Source of the DNA: CAIXQW01 sp046049675
Lineage (GTDB): Bacteria; Bacteroidota; Bacteroidia; Chitinophagales; Chitinophagaceae
Reading direction: 5' to 3'
Length of the DNA stretch: 60,661 bases
Assembly (NCBI GenBank): GCA_046049675.1
Contig: JBJORA010000111.1
Location: 1 to 60,661, forward strand
Shown here: positions 54,118 through 60,661 of the stretch, in pieces
Layout of the letters: the number at the start of each line of letters is the position of its first letter
Numbering within the stretch: the first letter of the stretch is position 1
Made by a program: the position numbers and the translations under genes
The notes under the pieces: model-generated
What the model saw: the letters and a program-made list of their open reading frames with translations, nothing else
Told to the model about the DNA's origin: nothing
Database searches by the model: none

Positions 54118-54882
54118 ATGAGAAAATTACTGCTATTATTGGCTCTACTTGCCATTAGTGCTATCGCAAGTTCTGATTTGCGTGCACAGACGGTAAGTGA
54201 GTATGTTTCTAGTATTCAAGCCAAAGAAAATGAATTTAAAGAAGAAGAAGCTTTTTCGATAGCACAGACAGCAGTACGTAAGTATCCAAAAAATGTACAG
54301 CTACTTTGTAGGGCTAGTGTACTTGCTAGCAAAGTAGGGAATCGTAAATCTACTAATGCAGAAAGAAAAACCGCATTTACAACAGCAAAAGTATTAGCGC
54401 AACAAGCCGTAAAGATTGAACCCAAAAATGCTACTTGCAATTTGGTGCTTGCTATTGCAATGGGGCGTATGGCATTAATTGGCTCAATTAACGAGAAGGT
54501 AGCTGCAAGTCGCGACATTCAAAAGTATAGCACGCTTGCAGTTCAGCTAGACCCCAAACTTGGTATGGCCTGGCATGTACTTGGTAGATACAATTACGAA
54601 GTAAGTCAGTTGAGTACACTAGAAAAAAAAGCCGCACAAACACTTATGGGTGGTTTGCCAGAAGGCGACTTAAAAACTGCAATCTCTTGTTTTGAAAAGT
54701 GCTATGCGCTTGATAAAACCTATATTACTAATTTGATTGATTTAGCTAAAGCCTACATCAAAGCCAAGCGCAATGCAGATGCTAAAAGAGTACTTGGTGA
54801 AATTGCTACAGCACCGCGCAGGTTTACAGACGATCTTAAGTTCAAAGAAGAAGCTGCTACATTACTTAAAACACTTAAGTAA
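54118..54882 (+). CDS. Exported TPR-like repeat protein
   Basis: The start at 54118 (MRKLLLLLALLAI) gives a signal peptide cleaved after LRAQ; the product is 254 residues. Helical TPR-like repeats fill the rest (EAFSIAQTAVRKYPKNVQLL, VLAQQAVKIEPKNATCNLVL, STLAVQLDPKLGMAWHVLG, CFEKCYALDKTYITNLIDLA). It probably acts as a periplasmic scaffold. Its 3' end overlaps the convergent kdsA by 8 bp. Confidence 0.82.
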   Translation: MRKLLLLLALLAISAIASSDLRAQTVSEYVSSIQAKENEFKEEEAFSIAQTAVRKYPKNVQLLCRASVLASKVGNRKSTNAERKTAFTTAKVLAQQAVKIEPKNATCNLVLAIAMGRMALIGSINEKVAASRDIQKYSTLAVQLDPKLGMAWHVLGRYNYEVSQLSTLEKKAAQTLMGGLPEGDLKTAISCFEKCYALDKTYITNLIDLAKAYIKAKRNADAKRVLGEIATAPRRFTDDLKFKEEAATLLKTLK

Positions 54883-55687
54883 GGCTTAGTCTTACAAGCT
54901 TTTCAAGTAGGCTATTCATTTCTGATAGAGGCAACATGTTAGCACCATCACTCAAAGCTTTATCTGGTTGTGGGTGTGTTTCTATAAACAAACCATCCGC
55001 ACCTACTGCAATAGCACACTTGGCCATCGTACTTACGTGTTGCGGTGTACCACCAGTTGTGCCGCTGCCATTATTCGGTTGCTGTACTGCGTGAGTACAA
55101 TCCATAATTACTGGATAACCAAATGCACTCATCTCTGGAATATTTCTAAAGTCTACAACAAGCTCGTTATAGCCAAAGCTATTACCACGTTCAGTAAGCA
55201 TAATCTTCTGATTGCCGCTATCAGCTACTTTTTGCGCAGCGAGTGCCATACTGCTTGCATTGAGGAATTGTCCTTTTTTGATGTTTACAATCTTGCCCGT
55301 TTTGGCCGCTGCAACAAGTAGGTCTGTTTGTCGGCACAAGAACGCAGGTATTTGAAGAATGTCAACATACTGTGCTGCAAGTGCTGCATCTGCTTCTGTA
55401 TGTATATCGGTAATACATGGTACGTTGTGGCTTGCAGCTACTTCGTGTAAGTATTGCAGTGCCAATTCATCACCAATACCCGTAAAACTTTTTAGGCTAG
55501 TACGATTTGCTTTTTTGTAGCTACTCTTAAAAACAAGTGGAACGCCCCAATGCTTGCATGTTTCAACAAGCGATGCGCAAGTTTCTTGTAAGAGTTCTTT
55601 GCTTTCTACAACACATGGGCCAGCAATAAGAAAGAAGTTTGCTGTGGCTTTTTGTTTGTCAAATAGTGTTTGTAAGAATTGATGCAT
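54875..55687 (-). CDS. kdsA: 3-Deoxy-8-phosphooctulonate synthase
   Basis: The protein has 270 residues. It condenses phosphoenolpyruvate with arabinose 5-phosphate to make Kdo 8-phosphate for lipopolysaccharide. Landmarks are FFLIAGPCVVESKELL, FKSSYKKANRTS, DIHTEADAA, LQIPAFLCRQTDLL, KKGQFLNASSM, ERGNSFGYNELVVDFR and FIETHPQPDKALSDG. The Cys in IAGPC marks the metal-dependent class (E. coli has Asn there). Confidence 0.96.
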   Translation of the reverse strand: MHQFLQTLFDKQKATANFFLIAGPCVVESKELLQETCASLVETCKHWGVPLVFKSSYKKANRTSLKSFTGIGDELALQYLHEVAASHNVPCITDIHTEADAALAAQYVDILQIPAFLCRQTDLLVAAAKTGKIVNIKKGQFLNASSMALAAQKVADSGNQKIMLTERGNSFGYNELVVDFRNIPEMSAFGYPVIMDCTHAVQQPNNGSGTTGGTPQHVSTMAKCAIAVGADGLFIETHPQPDKALSDGANMLPLSEMNSLLEKLVRLSLT

Positions 55688-55770
55688 CGTTGTAAACTAC
55701 TTTGCTACAAAGGAAAACAATGTTTGGCACTAGCATTGCATCATGCAAGCATTTTTTGCAAAGTTTTGCC

Positions 55771-56535
55771 TTAGCTTATCAGTTTAGCATTGATATTATC
55801 GCCATAAGCTACTTCTACTAAGCACAAACCTTTTGCTACCGCACTAAAGTTAGCTTTCGTATTATCGCCGCTACTTATAATGCTTTCAAACTCAGCGATG
55901 CTTATCTTGCCTCTAGCTACTTCTAGCATTGTTGCTACAAGCGCACGAACCATACCACGTAAAAAACGATTGGCTTGCACAGTATATACAAGTGTTTGTG
56001 TTGCACTATTGTACTGCCATGTACTTGCTTGAATGGTACATTGTGTGGTGTAAGTATCCGTGTGCTTTTTGCAAAATGTAGCAAAGTCTGTATGGCTAGC
56101 AAGTATGCTTGCACACTGATGAAGCAGTTCAATATCTATAGCAAAAGGGTAGAGCCAAGCCGTATCTTCTAAGAACGGATTTTTTCGCTGTGTTATGGTG
56201 TATTCGTATCTGCGATAAAGCGCATCAAATCTACTGTGTGCATCAGCATTTACTTGATGCACGTTTGCAACAAACATATCGTTTGGTAATATCGCATTGA
56301 GTTGATACACATGCTTTGCCGTTATAACTTGTTCGGTATCGAAGTGAAGATAATTCTGTGAAGCGTGTACGCCTGCATCTGTTCTACTGCTAGTAGTCGT
56401 AGCAATATCTTCTTTTAAGATAGTGTGTAGCGCTTGTTCAAGGGTTTGCTGTACTGTGCGCACGTCACCAACGGTTTGGGATGCAATGCCGTTGAAGTGC
56501 GTGCCTTTATATGCAATTTCAATAAAGTATCTCAC
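55771..56535 (-). CDS. truA: tRNA pseudouridine synthase A
   Basis: The protein has 254 residues. It makes pseudouridine at positions 38-40 of tRNA anticodon stems. The catalytic Asp is in SSRTDAGVHASQN, followed by YRRYEYTI and FLRGMVRALVATMLEVARG. It starts 8 bp after the MltD-like gene ends, so it is likely in the same transcript. Confidence 0.94.
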   Translation of the reverse strand: MRYFIEIAYKGTHFNGIASQTVGDVRTVQQTLEQALHTILKEDIATTTSSRTDAGVHASQNYLHFDTEQVITAKHVYQLNAILPNDMFVANVHQVNADAHSRFDALYRRYEYTITQRKNPFLEDTAWLYPFAIDIELLHQCASILASHTDFATFCKKHTDTYTTQCTIQASTWQYNSATQTLVYTVQANRFLRGMVRALVATMLEVARGKISIAEFESIISSGDNTKANFSAVAKGLCLVEVAYGDNINAKLIS

Positions 56536-56543
56536 AATTTACT

Positions 56544-58229
56544 TTATTCCAAGTACAATGTATGCCCTGGATGGATTACCGGCTTCTTCATTTTATTAAG
56601 CTCCATGATGCGCGCCACAGTTAAACCAAACTGCTCAGCGATCTCAGTTAAGTTATCGCCGTTTTTTACTGTATACGTTTTATTCTTTTGTTTTGCTGCA
56701 GTTGGCTTAGCAGGTTTAGCTTCTTCTTTTTTATCAGCAACAGCAGGTGTTTCCACCTTTGTGGCTGGCTTCTTTGCTGCAGTGGTTTCTGTTTTTGTAC
56801 TTGAGTTTTGTGCTGCTGTTTTATTTGTATGAGTACTATTCTCTGCACCCTGCTGATTACTTACATTGGCATAGTTTGGCAGCTTTGCTACTTGACGTGG
56901 ATCTAAATTAATTGTTTGCCCACTCGTCGGGTGAGGATTTTTCAAACACTTACTTAATATTTCTTGTTTCTTTACTAGAAAAGCATCAATACTTTTTGCA
57001 GGTATCGTAAGACTAACTGGCCCATTGTTGGCGTACGCCTGCTCGTTGAAATTAGGATTCCAACGACGCAGTTTTTTGATATCAACATCAAGCACCTCGG
57101 CAATCGTTTCAAGGTTATAGGCACCTTTCACTTTTAGTGTCAAAACACTTTGTAACTCGTCTGGTGTGAACTGTGGCGCGTTCGGATCAAAAGCATTTGC
57201 CACAGGTTCATCGGCAATGTCAAGGTCGTCGTCGTCTGCTGGTGTTACTGTTGATGGTTTTGTACTTGGCTTGGAATTTGTTTTGCCTTTTACAATCGGC
57301 GCAGTTTTTTCTTTTGGCGTTGCGCCTTTTTTTGCTTTGCTGCCTTCTTTTGGCAAGTTGCCTAAATCAAGTACTTTGCTATTTCTATCGTAGTAAACAC
57401 TTACGGCAATAAAAGCCATCACGTGGTTCTGCGTTTCTTTTGGTAGGTACTGTTTGATATCCCAAAAACTTCTGCCGCCTGTTTTACTCAAATTTCTAAG
57501 AATAGGTGCAGGGCCACAGTTATACGCAGCTACAACCAACAGCCAATCGTGAAACATATTGTGCAAACGTTTTACATAACGTGCTGCAGCATGTGTGCTT
57601 TTGTAAAAATCACGGCGTTCGTCAAGTTCTTCGTCTACACGCAAGCCCAGCATTTCAGCTGTAGGTTCCATAAACTGCCAAGGGCCAGTTGCACCCACAG
57701 GACTAACAGCATTTGGATTTAAAGCACTTTCAATTACGCAAAGGCTATGCATTTCGCGCGGCACACCTTGCTTTTTCATCGTATTGTCGATAAAGCTGAA
57801 GTAGCCTTTATTGCCATTCTTGATTCTACTTAAACGTGGTCCAAAATTTTTGTGGTAGTTCTGCACATAGTCCATAATTACTTTGGCGTGTTCGCCATAT
57901 AAATCTGGACTTACCTTAAATGCACCGTACGTAAGTGCATTAGGGTCTTGCGCACTTTTACTTGCATTTTTGCTTGGTACTGGCGCTTTTTTCTTTACAA
58001 TGCGGCTGCTATCAAAAGGCTTAACTGCATTGGCAATATTTTTTTTGATTGTTGCACCATTATTTGTAGCACTGCTATTGCTGGCTGTTTGAGGCGTAGC
58101 ACTAGTGGCAGGCTTAACAGGTGTGCCTTTAATAATAATGGTAGTGTCGCGTCTACTATGCTGAGCATGGCATACGAGGCTTGATAGTAGCAAGCACAGT
58201 AATACCATATGTATACGTACACTATTCAT
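56544..58229 (-). CDS. LysM-containing membrane-bound lytic transglycosylase (MltD-like)
   Basis: The protein has 561 residues. A signal peptide ends near VCHA. A GH23 transglycosylase domain spans about 120-285, with the catalytic Glu in CVIESALNP, then GATGPWQFMEPTAEMLGL and AAYNCGPAPILRN. A LysM-like unit lies at about 360-420 and a clear C-terminal LysM at about 517-561 (YTVKNGDNLTEIAEQFGL). Thr/Lys/Ala-rich linkers join them. It cleaves peptidoglycan glycan strands. Confidence 0.93.
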   Translation of the reverse strand: MNSVRIHMVLLCLLLSSLVCHAQHSRRDTTIIIKGTPVKPATSATPQTASNSSATNNGATIKKNIANAVKPFDSSRIVKKKAPVPSKNASKSAQDPNALTYGAFKVSPDLYGEHAKVIMDYVQNYHKNFGPRLSRIKNGNKGYFSFIDNTMKKQGVPREMHSLCVIESALNPNAVSPVGATGPWQFMEPTAEMLGLRVDEELDERRDFYKSTHAAARYVKRLHNMFHDWLLVVAAYNCGPAPILRNLSKTGGRSFWDIKQYLPKETQNHVMAFIAVSVYYDRNSKVLDLGNLPKEGSKAKKGATPKEKTAPIVKGKTNSKPSTKPSTVTPADDDDLDIADEPVANAFDPNAPQFTPDELQSVLTLKVKGAYNLETIAEVLDVDIKKLRRWNPNFNEQAYANNGPVSLTIPAKSIDAFLVKKQEILSKCLKNPHPTSGQTINLDPRQVAKLPNYANVSNQQGAENSTHTNKTAAQNSSTKTETTAAKKPATKVETPAVADKKEEAKPAKPTAAKQKNKTYTVKNGDNLTEIAEQFGLTVARIMELNKMKKPVIHPGHTLYLE

Positions 58230-58276
58230 GTAAGCAGTGAAATTGAATTTTATGGAGCAGTGAAAAAAAATGCGAA

Positions 58277-58477
58277 TTACTTCTGTGCAGCTTCTTTGTC
58301 TTTCATGCCGCTTTCTAGCTCGTCCTTAACGGTTTGCTTTGCGTCGTTAAACTCACGTACACCACGACCAAGGCCACGCATTAACTCTGGGATTTTTCTT
58401 CCTCCAAACAACAAAAGTATTGCTGCAAGAATCATAAGCCACTCCCCATTGCCTATGCCAAATAATAGTAAACTCAT
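58277..58477 (-). CDS. tatA: Sec-independent protein translocase TatA/E
   Basis: The protein has 66 residues. One N-terminal membrane helix (about 10-24, WLMILAAILLLFGGRKIP) with the conserved FGGRKIPE is followed by an amphipathic helix ELMRGLGRGVREFNDA. It forms the pore-like part of the Tat system, which exports folded proteins. tatC is not in view. Confidence 0.93.
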   Translation of the reverse strand: MSLLLFGIGNGEWLMILAAILLLFGGRKIPELMRGLGRGVREFNDAKQTVKDELESGMKDKEAAQK

Positions 58478-58532
58478 ACTTATACGCTTATGGCCGCTAA
58501 GGTACTATTAAATAGCGAGTTAGGAGCAACAA

Positions 58533-58555
58533 AAAAGGGAGCACTGCTCCCTTTT
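58533..58555 (-). terminator. Intrinsic terminator of rplS
   Basis: AAAAGGGAG and CTCCCTTTT form a 9-bp perfect stem with a 5-nt loop, flanked by A/T tracts. It lies about 27 nt after the rplS stop. Confidence 0.85.
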
Positions 58556-58582
58556 AACAATACACTATAAGTGTTAGTATGT

Positions 58583-58933
58583 TTAGTTACTTTTTTTCTC
58601 GCTAATTCTAGCACGCTTACCGCTGCGCTCACGTTGATAGTAGATTTTTGCACGACGTACTTTACCTACTTTATTAACAACTACGCTTTCGATGTTTGGA
58701 GAGCTAATTGGAAATAAACGCTCAACACCAATGCCATCGCTAATCTTACGTACAGTAAAGCTCTGTGTATTGCCGCTACCTTGGCGCTTAATTACATCGC
58801 CCTTAAAACTTTGGATACGCTCTTTAGTACCCTCGATAATTTTGTAGTTTACCGTTACGTTGTCACCTGCTTTAAACTTAGGTAAATCACGTGCTGGTGT
58901 TAATTGCTCTTGTATATATTTTATTGCGTCCAT
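58583..58933 (-). CDS. rplS: 50S ribosomal protein L19
   Basis: The protein has 116 residues. Landmarks are FKAGDNVTVNYKIIEGTKER, GDVIKRQGSGNTQSFTVRK, GVERLFPISSPNIESV and RRAKIYYQRERSGK, all typical of L19 at the 30S-50S interface. It has a textbook promoter and terminator, so it is transcribed alone. Confidence 0.97.
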   Translation of the reverse strand: MDAIKYIQEQLTPARDLPKFKAGDNVTVNYKIIEGTKERIQSFKGDVIKRQGSGNTQSFTVRKISDGIGVERLFPISSPNIESVVVNKVGKVRRAKIYYQRERSGKRARISEKKSN

Positions 58934-58971
58934 GGCTCAAAAAATTGCGCTTCTGCTAAAATTTAGGAGTG

Positions 58972-59003
58972 CAAAGGTAAGCGTTATTGCCGAATACAGC
59001 AAA
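58972..59003 (-). promoter_or_regulatory. Promoter of rplS
   Basis: The minus strand reads TTTG (59003-59000), 20 nt, then TACCTTTG (58979-58972), a consensus Bacteroidota promoter. The leader to the ATG at 58933 is about 33 nt. Confidence 0.85.
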
Positions 59004-59120
59004 AATACTTGAGAATAAATGCAAGTATACAGCCTTATTTTGACTGATTTTTGTTGTGCCTTTGCTAAATGTCTGCTTGTAAAATGCAGCTTGTTTTCTG
59101 TGCTTTCTAAAACCGAAGAA

Positions 59121-59146
59121 CCCCAAGCACTTTTTGGTACTTGGGG
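59121..59146 (-). terminator. Terminator hairpin after hsp20
   Basis: CCCCAAG pairs with CTTGGGG, with a further AC/GT pair across a mismatch. It lies 38-63 nt after the hsp20 stop. The T tract is short. Confidence 0.6.
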
Positions 59147-59183
59147 CTCTTGCGGTCTAACGCCTCTCTAAACAAAACTACTA

Positions 59184-59606
59184 TTACAAAACTTCAATTG
59201 TTGTGGCCGGGTTGATTTCCTCTTCTTTTTTGGTAAGCGAAATCGTAAGGATACCATTGTCGTACTTAGCTGTAATGCTTGTAGCATCAATGTTTTTGCC
59301 CAGTGTGAACTTGCGGCTAAAGCTGCGAATTTCAAATTCCTTCAACAAGTGCTTTGCTTGTTGTTCGCTTTCTTTGCTATGCGTATAGTTTACAGAAAGT
59401 ACATTTTTTTCTAGCGCCAGTTTGATGTCGGCTTTATTTACACCTGGCACTAGGAAGCTAATGGTGTAGCCGTTTTCTGTTTCAACGATATTCGCTTTTG
59501 GGTAGTGACCTCTGCTGTAAACGCGGTCGTCTAACATTGTGTCGTTAAAAAGCTCGTTTACAAGATTGCTAATTACCGGAGCGAAATGCATTTTTGTGTG
59601 TACCAT
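59184..59606 (-). CDS. Hsp20/alpha-crystallin small heat shock protein
   Basis: The protein has 140 residues. A short N-terminal arm is followed by the alpha-crystallin domain (about 38-130): KANIVETENGYTISFLVPG, ADIKLALEKNVLSV, RSFSRKFTLGKNID and YDNGILTISLTKKEE; a C-terminal tail follows. It holds unfolding proteins during heat stress. The leader just before the ATG is very A-rich. It is divergent from yajQ. Confidence 0.95.
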   Translation of the reverse strand: MVHTKMHFAPVISNLVNELFNDTMLDDRVYSRGHYPKANIVETENGYTISFLVPGVNKADIKLALEKNVLSVNYTHSKESEQQAKHLLKEFEIRSFSRKFTLGKNIDATSITAKYDNGILTISLTKKEEEINPATTIEVL

Positions 59607-59699
59607 AATTTCTAATTTGTTTTAATTGTTACGTTCATGCATCTACAAGGCTTGTGCCAGCTGCTTTTTTAAGCCATTTTGAACTGAAGCTGGGAAATA

Positions 59700-59742
59700 A
59701 TGCGCCAAAATTACAATTTGGATCGTATTTATGCGCCAAAAT
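59700..59742. repeat. Direct repeat ATGCGCCAAAAT, candidate operator
   Basis: The 12-mer occurs at 59700-59711 and 59731-59742, 31 bp apart, with a shared CAA two bases after each. It lies between hsp20 and yajQ and ends 14 bp before the yajQ -33 element. The spacing is close to three helical turns. Confidence 0.5.
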
Positions 59743-59755
59743 GGCAAAAAATGTA

Positions 59756-59787
59756 TTTGCGGACAGTGTGCTGCTATCTTACCTTTG
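59756..59787 (+). promoter_or_regulatory. Promoter of yajQ
   Basis: TTTG (59756-59759), 20 nt, then TACCTTTG (59780-59787), the full Bacteroidota consensus. The leader to the ATG at 59810 is about 17 nt. Confidence 0.85.
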
Positions 59788-59809
59788 CAGTCAATTTAAT
59801 CAATTAGTT

Positions 59810-60307
59810 ATGCCTTCGTTTGATATACAGAGCAAAGTAGATGTACAAGTATTAGATAATGCTATCAATACTGTGAATAGAGAGTTAGCAACGCGCTACG
59901 ATTTTAAGGGAACTCACTATCTAATAGAGTTAGATAAGAAAGCAATGACCCTAAAGATTGAGGTTGATAGCGATATGAAGCTAGATCAGTTGATTGATGT
60001 GCTTGTTTCTCGCAGCATGCGCCAAGGTATGGATGCCAATGCCTATGATTTAAGCAAAGAGCATTATCCAAGTGGTAAGATTATTAGAAAGGACCTTAAA
60101 ATCAAAAGTGGCTTAGCGCAAGAAGACAGCAAGAAAATTGTAAAGCTTATAAAAGACAGCGATTTGAAGGTACAGCCCGCCATTATGGGCGATGTAATTC
60201 GTGTTACAGCCAAGAAAATAGACGATTTACAGGCAGTAATTGCGCTGTGCCGCAGCAAAAGCGAGGAGCTAAAGCTGCCTTTGCAGTTTGACAACATGAA
60301 AAACTAG
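59810..60307 (+). CDS. yajQ: YajQ family cyclic-di-GMP/nucleotide-binding protein
   Basis: The open frame starts at 59654, but the promoter lies inside it, and the ATG at 59810 (MPSFDIQSKVDVQVLDNAI) is the family start. The product is 165 residues. Landmarks are NRELATRYDFKGTHY, KSGLAQEDSKKIVKLIKDS and QPAIMGDVIRVTAKKIDDLQ. Members bind cyclic di-GMP in Xanthomonas or tRNA/nucleotides in others; the role here is open. Confidence 0.93.
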   Translation: MPSFDIQSKVDVQVLDNAINTVNRELATRYDFKGTHYLIELDKKAMTLKIEVDSDMKLDQLIDVLVSRSMRQGMDANAYDLSKEHYPSGKIIRKDLKIKSGLAQEDSKKIVKLIKDSDLKVQPAIMGDVIRVTAKKIDDLQAVIALCRSKSEELKLPLQFDNMKN

Positions 60308-60324
60308 GGCAACAAGCGACAAAA

Positions 60325-60356
60325 TTTGGTTAGATCGTTGATCTTAACTACTTTTG
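60325..60356 (+). promoter_or_regulatory. Promoter of rpmE2
   Basis: TTTG (60325-60328), 20 nt, then TACTTTTG (60349-60356), the consensus arrangement. The leader to the ATG at 60407 is about 45 nt. Confidence 0.8.
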
Positions 60357-60406
60357 CAATCCTAAAAATGGCATGGTTAGCAATCATGCGCAAAACAGAA
60401 TTTAAA

Positions 60407-60655
60407 ATGAAGAAGGAAATACATCCAGAAAGTTACAGATTAGTTGTGTTCAAGGACATGAGTAACGAAACTGCATTTTTGAGCAGAAGTACAGCGCATA
60501 GTAAAGAAACAATTACTTGGGAAGACGGTAACGAATATCCAGTAATTAAGTTAGAGATTTCTAATACAAGCCATCCTTTCTACACAGGTAAAAACGTACT
60601 TGTAGATACTGCTGGTCGTATTGATAAGTTCAAGAAGCGTTACGCAAAGAAGTAA
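60407..60655 (+). CDS. rpmE2: 50S ribosomal protein L31 type B
   Basis: The frame is open from 60326, but the ATG at 60407 (MKKEIHPESYRLVVFKDM) is the family start and lies after the promoter. The product is 82 residues. It lacks the zinc-binding Cys residues of type A L31, so it is the zinc-free (C-) form. NTSHPFYTGKNVLVDTAGR and FKKRYAKK at the end are typical. Confidence 0.96.
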   Translation: MKKEIHPESYRLVVFKDMSNETAFLSRSTAHSKETITWEDGNEYPVIKLEISNTSHPFYTGKNVLVDTAGRIDKFKKRYAKK

Positions 60656-60661
60656 TTGCAC

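Noticed and set aside
1..60661. Mobile elements, prophage, toxin-antitoxin or defence systems
   Set aside because: No transposase, integrase, phage structural gene, restriction enzyme or toxin-antitoxin pair was recognised on either strand.

Overview
This window looks like ordinary chromosomal backbone of a Bacteroidota bacterium, most likely from the Chitinophagales/Sphingobacteriia side. The evidence is the Bacteroidota promoter elements (TTG/TTTG, about 20 nt, then TANNTTTG), the type IX secretion (T9SS) cargo proteins with type A and type B C-terminal sorting domains, a TamL-like Omp85 lipoprotein, the AT-rich sequence, and families such as DUF4476, FG-GAP and WG repeats. I see no phage, insertion sequence, integrase, CRISPR array or defence island.

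Layout. 1-3889 (minus) is the N-terminal 1296 residues of a giant secreted adhesin-like protein that runs off the left edge. 4601-6633 holds two exported FKBP prolyl isomerases. 6680-9196 (minus) is a compact five-gene operon: bactofilin, AtpZ-like, AtpI-like, SprT-like protease, cytidylate kinase. Isocitrate dehydrogenase, a lipoprotein, a T9SS protein and cyanophycin synthetase follow. 16048-20816 holds tRNA-Arg(CCG) and two divergent operons: gmhA-hddC-gmhB (heptose) facing an RmlC-like epimerase, an Fcl-like reductase and a glycosyltransferase. 20819-24664 carries MarC, peptidase T and an M1 aminopeptidase lipoprotein. 24668-30219 carries an FG-GAP T9SS protein, the TamL-like Omp85 protein and a TrmH-family methyltransferase. 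30332-34001 has a DUF4476 protein, a FemAB-like protein and a LolC/E-like permease. The SRP RNA gene (minus, about 34125-34228) lies between that permease and a transaldolase-like aldolase. 35075-37802 has an L,D-transpeptidase, a bacilliredoxin and lgt. 37988-42453 holds a kelch/T9SS protein with a WG-repeat protein, an EVE protein and a LamG-like T9SS protein. 42494-46832 holds a LutA-like protein, ribH, a TPR protein, pdhA and recF. 47397-51922 is yidC, OmpH/Skp-like, tpiA and waaA. Then come a large repeat-rich T9SS protein, a TPR protein, kdsA, truA, an MltD-like transglycosylase, tatA, rplS, hsp20, yajQ and rpmE2.

Themes. Much of the window serves the cell envelope: Kdo (kdsA, waaA), GDP-heptose and its probable modification, outer-membrane assembly (TamL-like, Skp-like), inner-membrane insertion (yidC), lipoprotein processing (lgt, LolC/E-like), peptidoglycan (L,D-transpeptidase, MltD-like, FemAB-like), Tat export and at least five T9SS cargo proteins. 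Many promoters end only 4-10 nt before the start codon, suggesting leaderless or nearly leaderless mRNAs. Several starts are non-ATG.

The most interesting points are the modified-heptose module without its kinase, the SRP RNA hidden under spurious ORFs, the cyanophycin synthetase without cyanophycinase, the AtpZ/AtpI pair separated from the ATP synthase operon, and operator-like repeats upstream of yajQ and of the gene at 11697. I did not find a clearly new multi-gene system.
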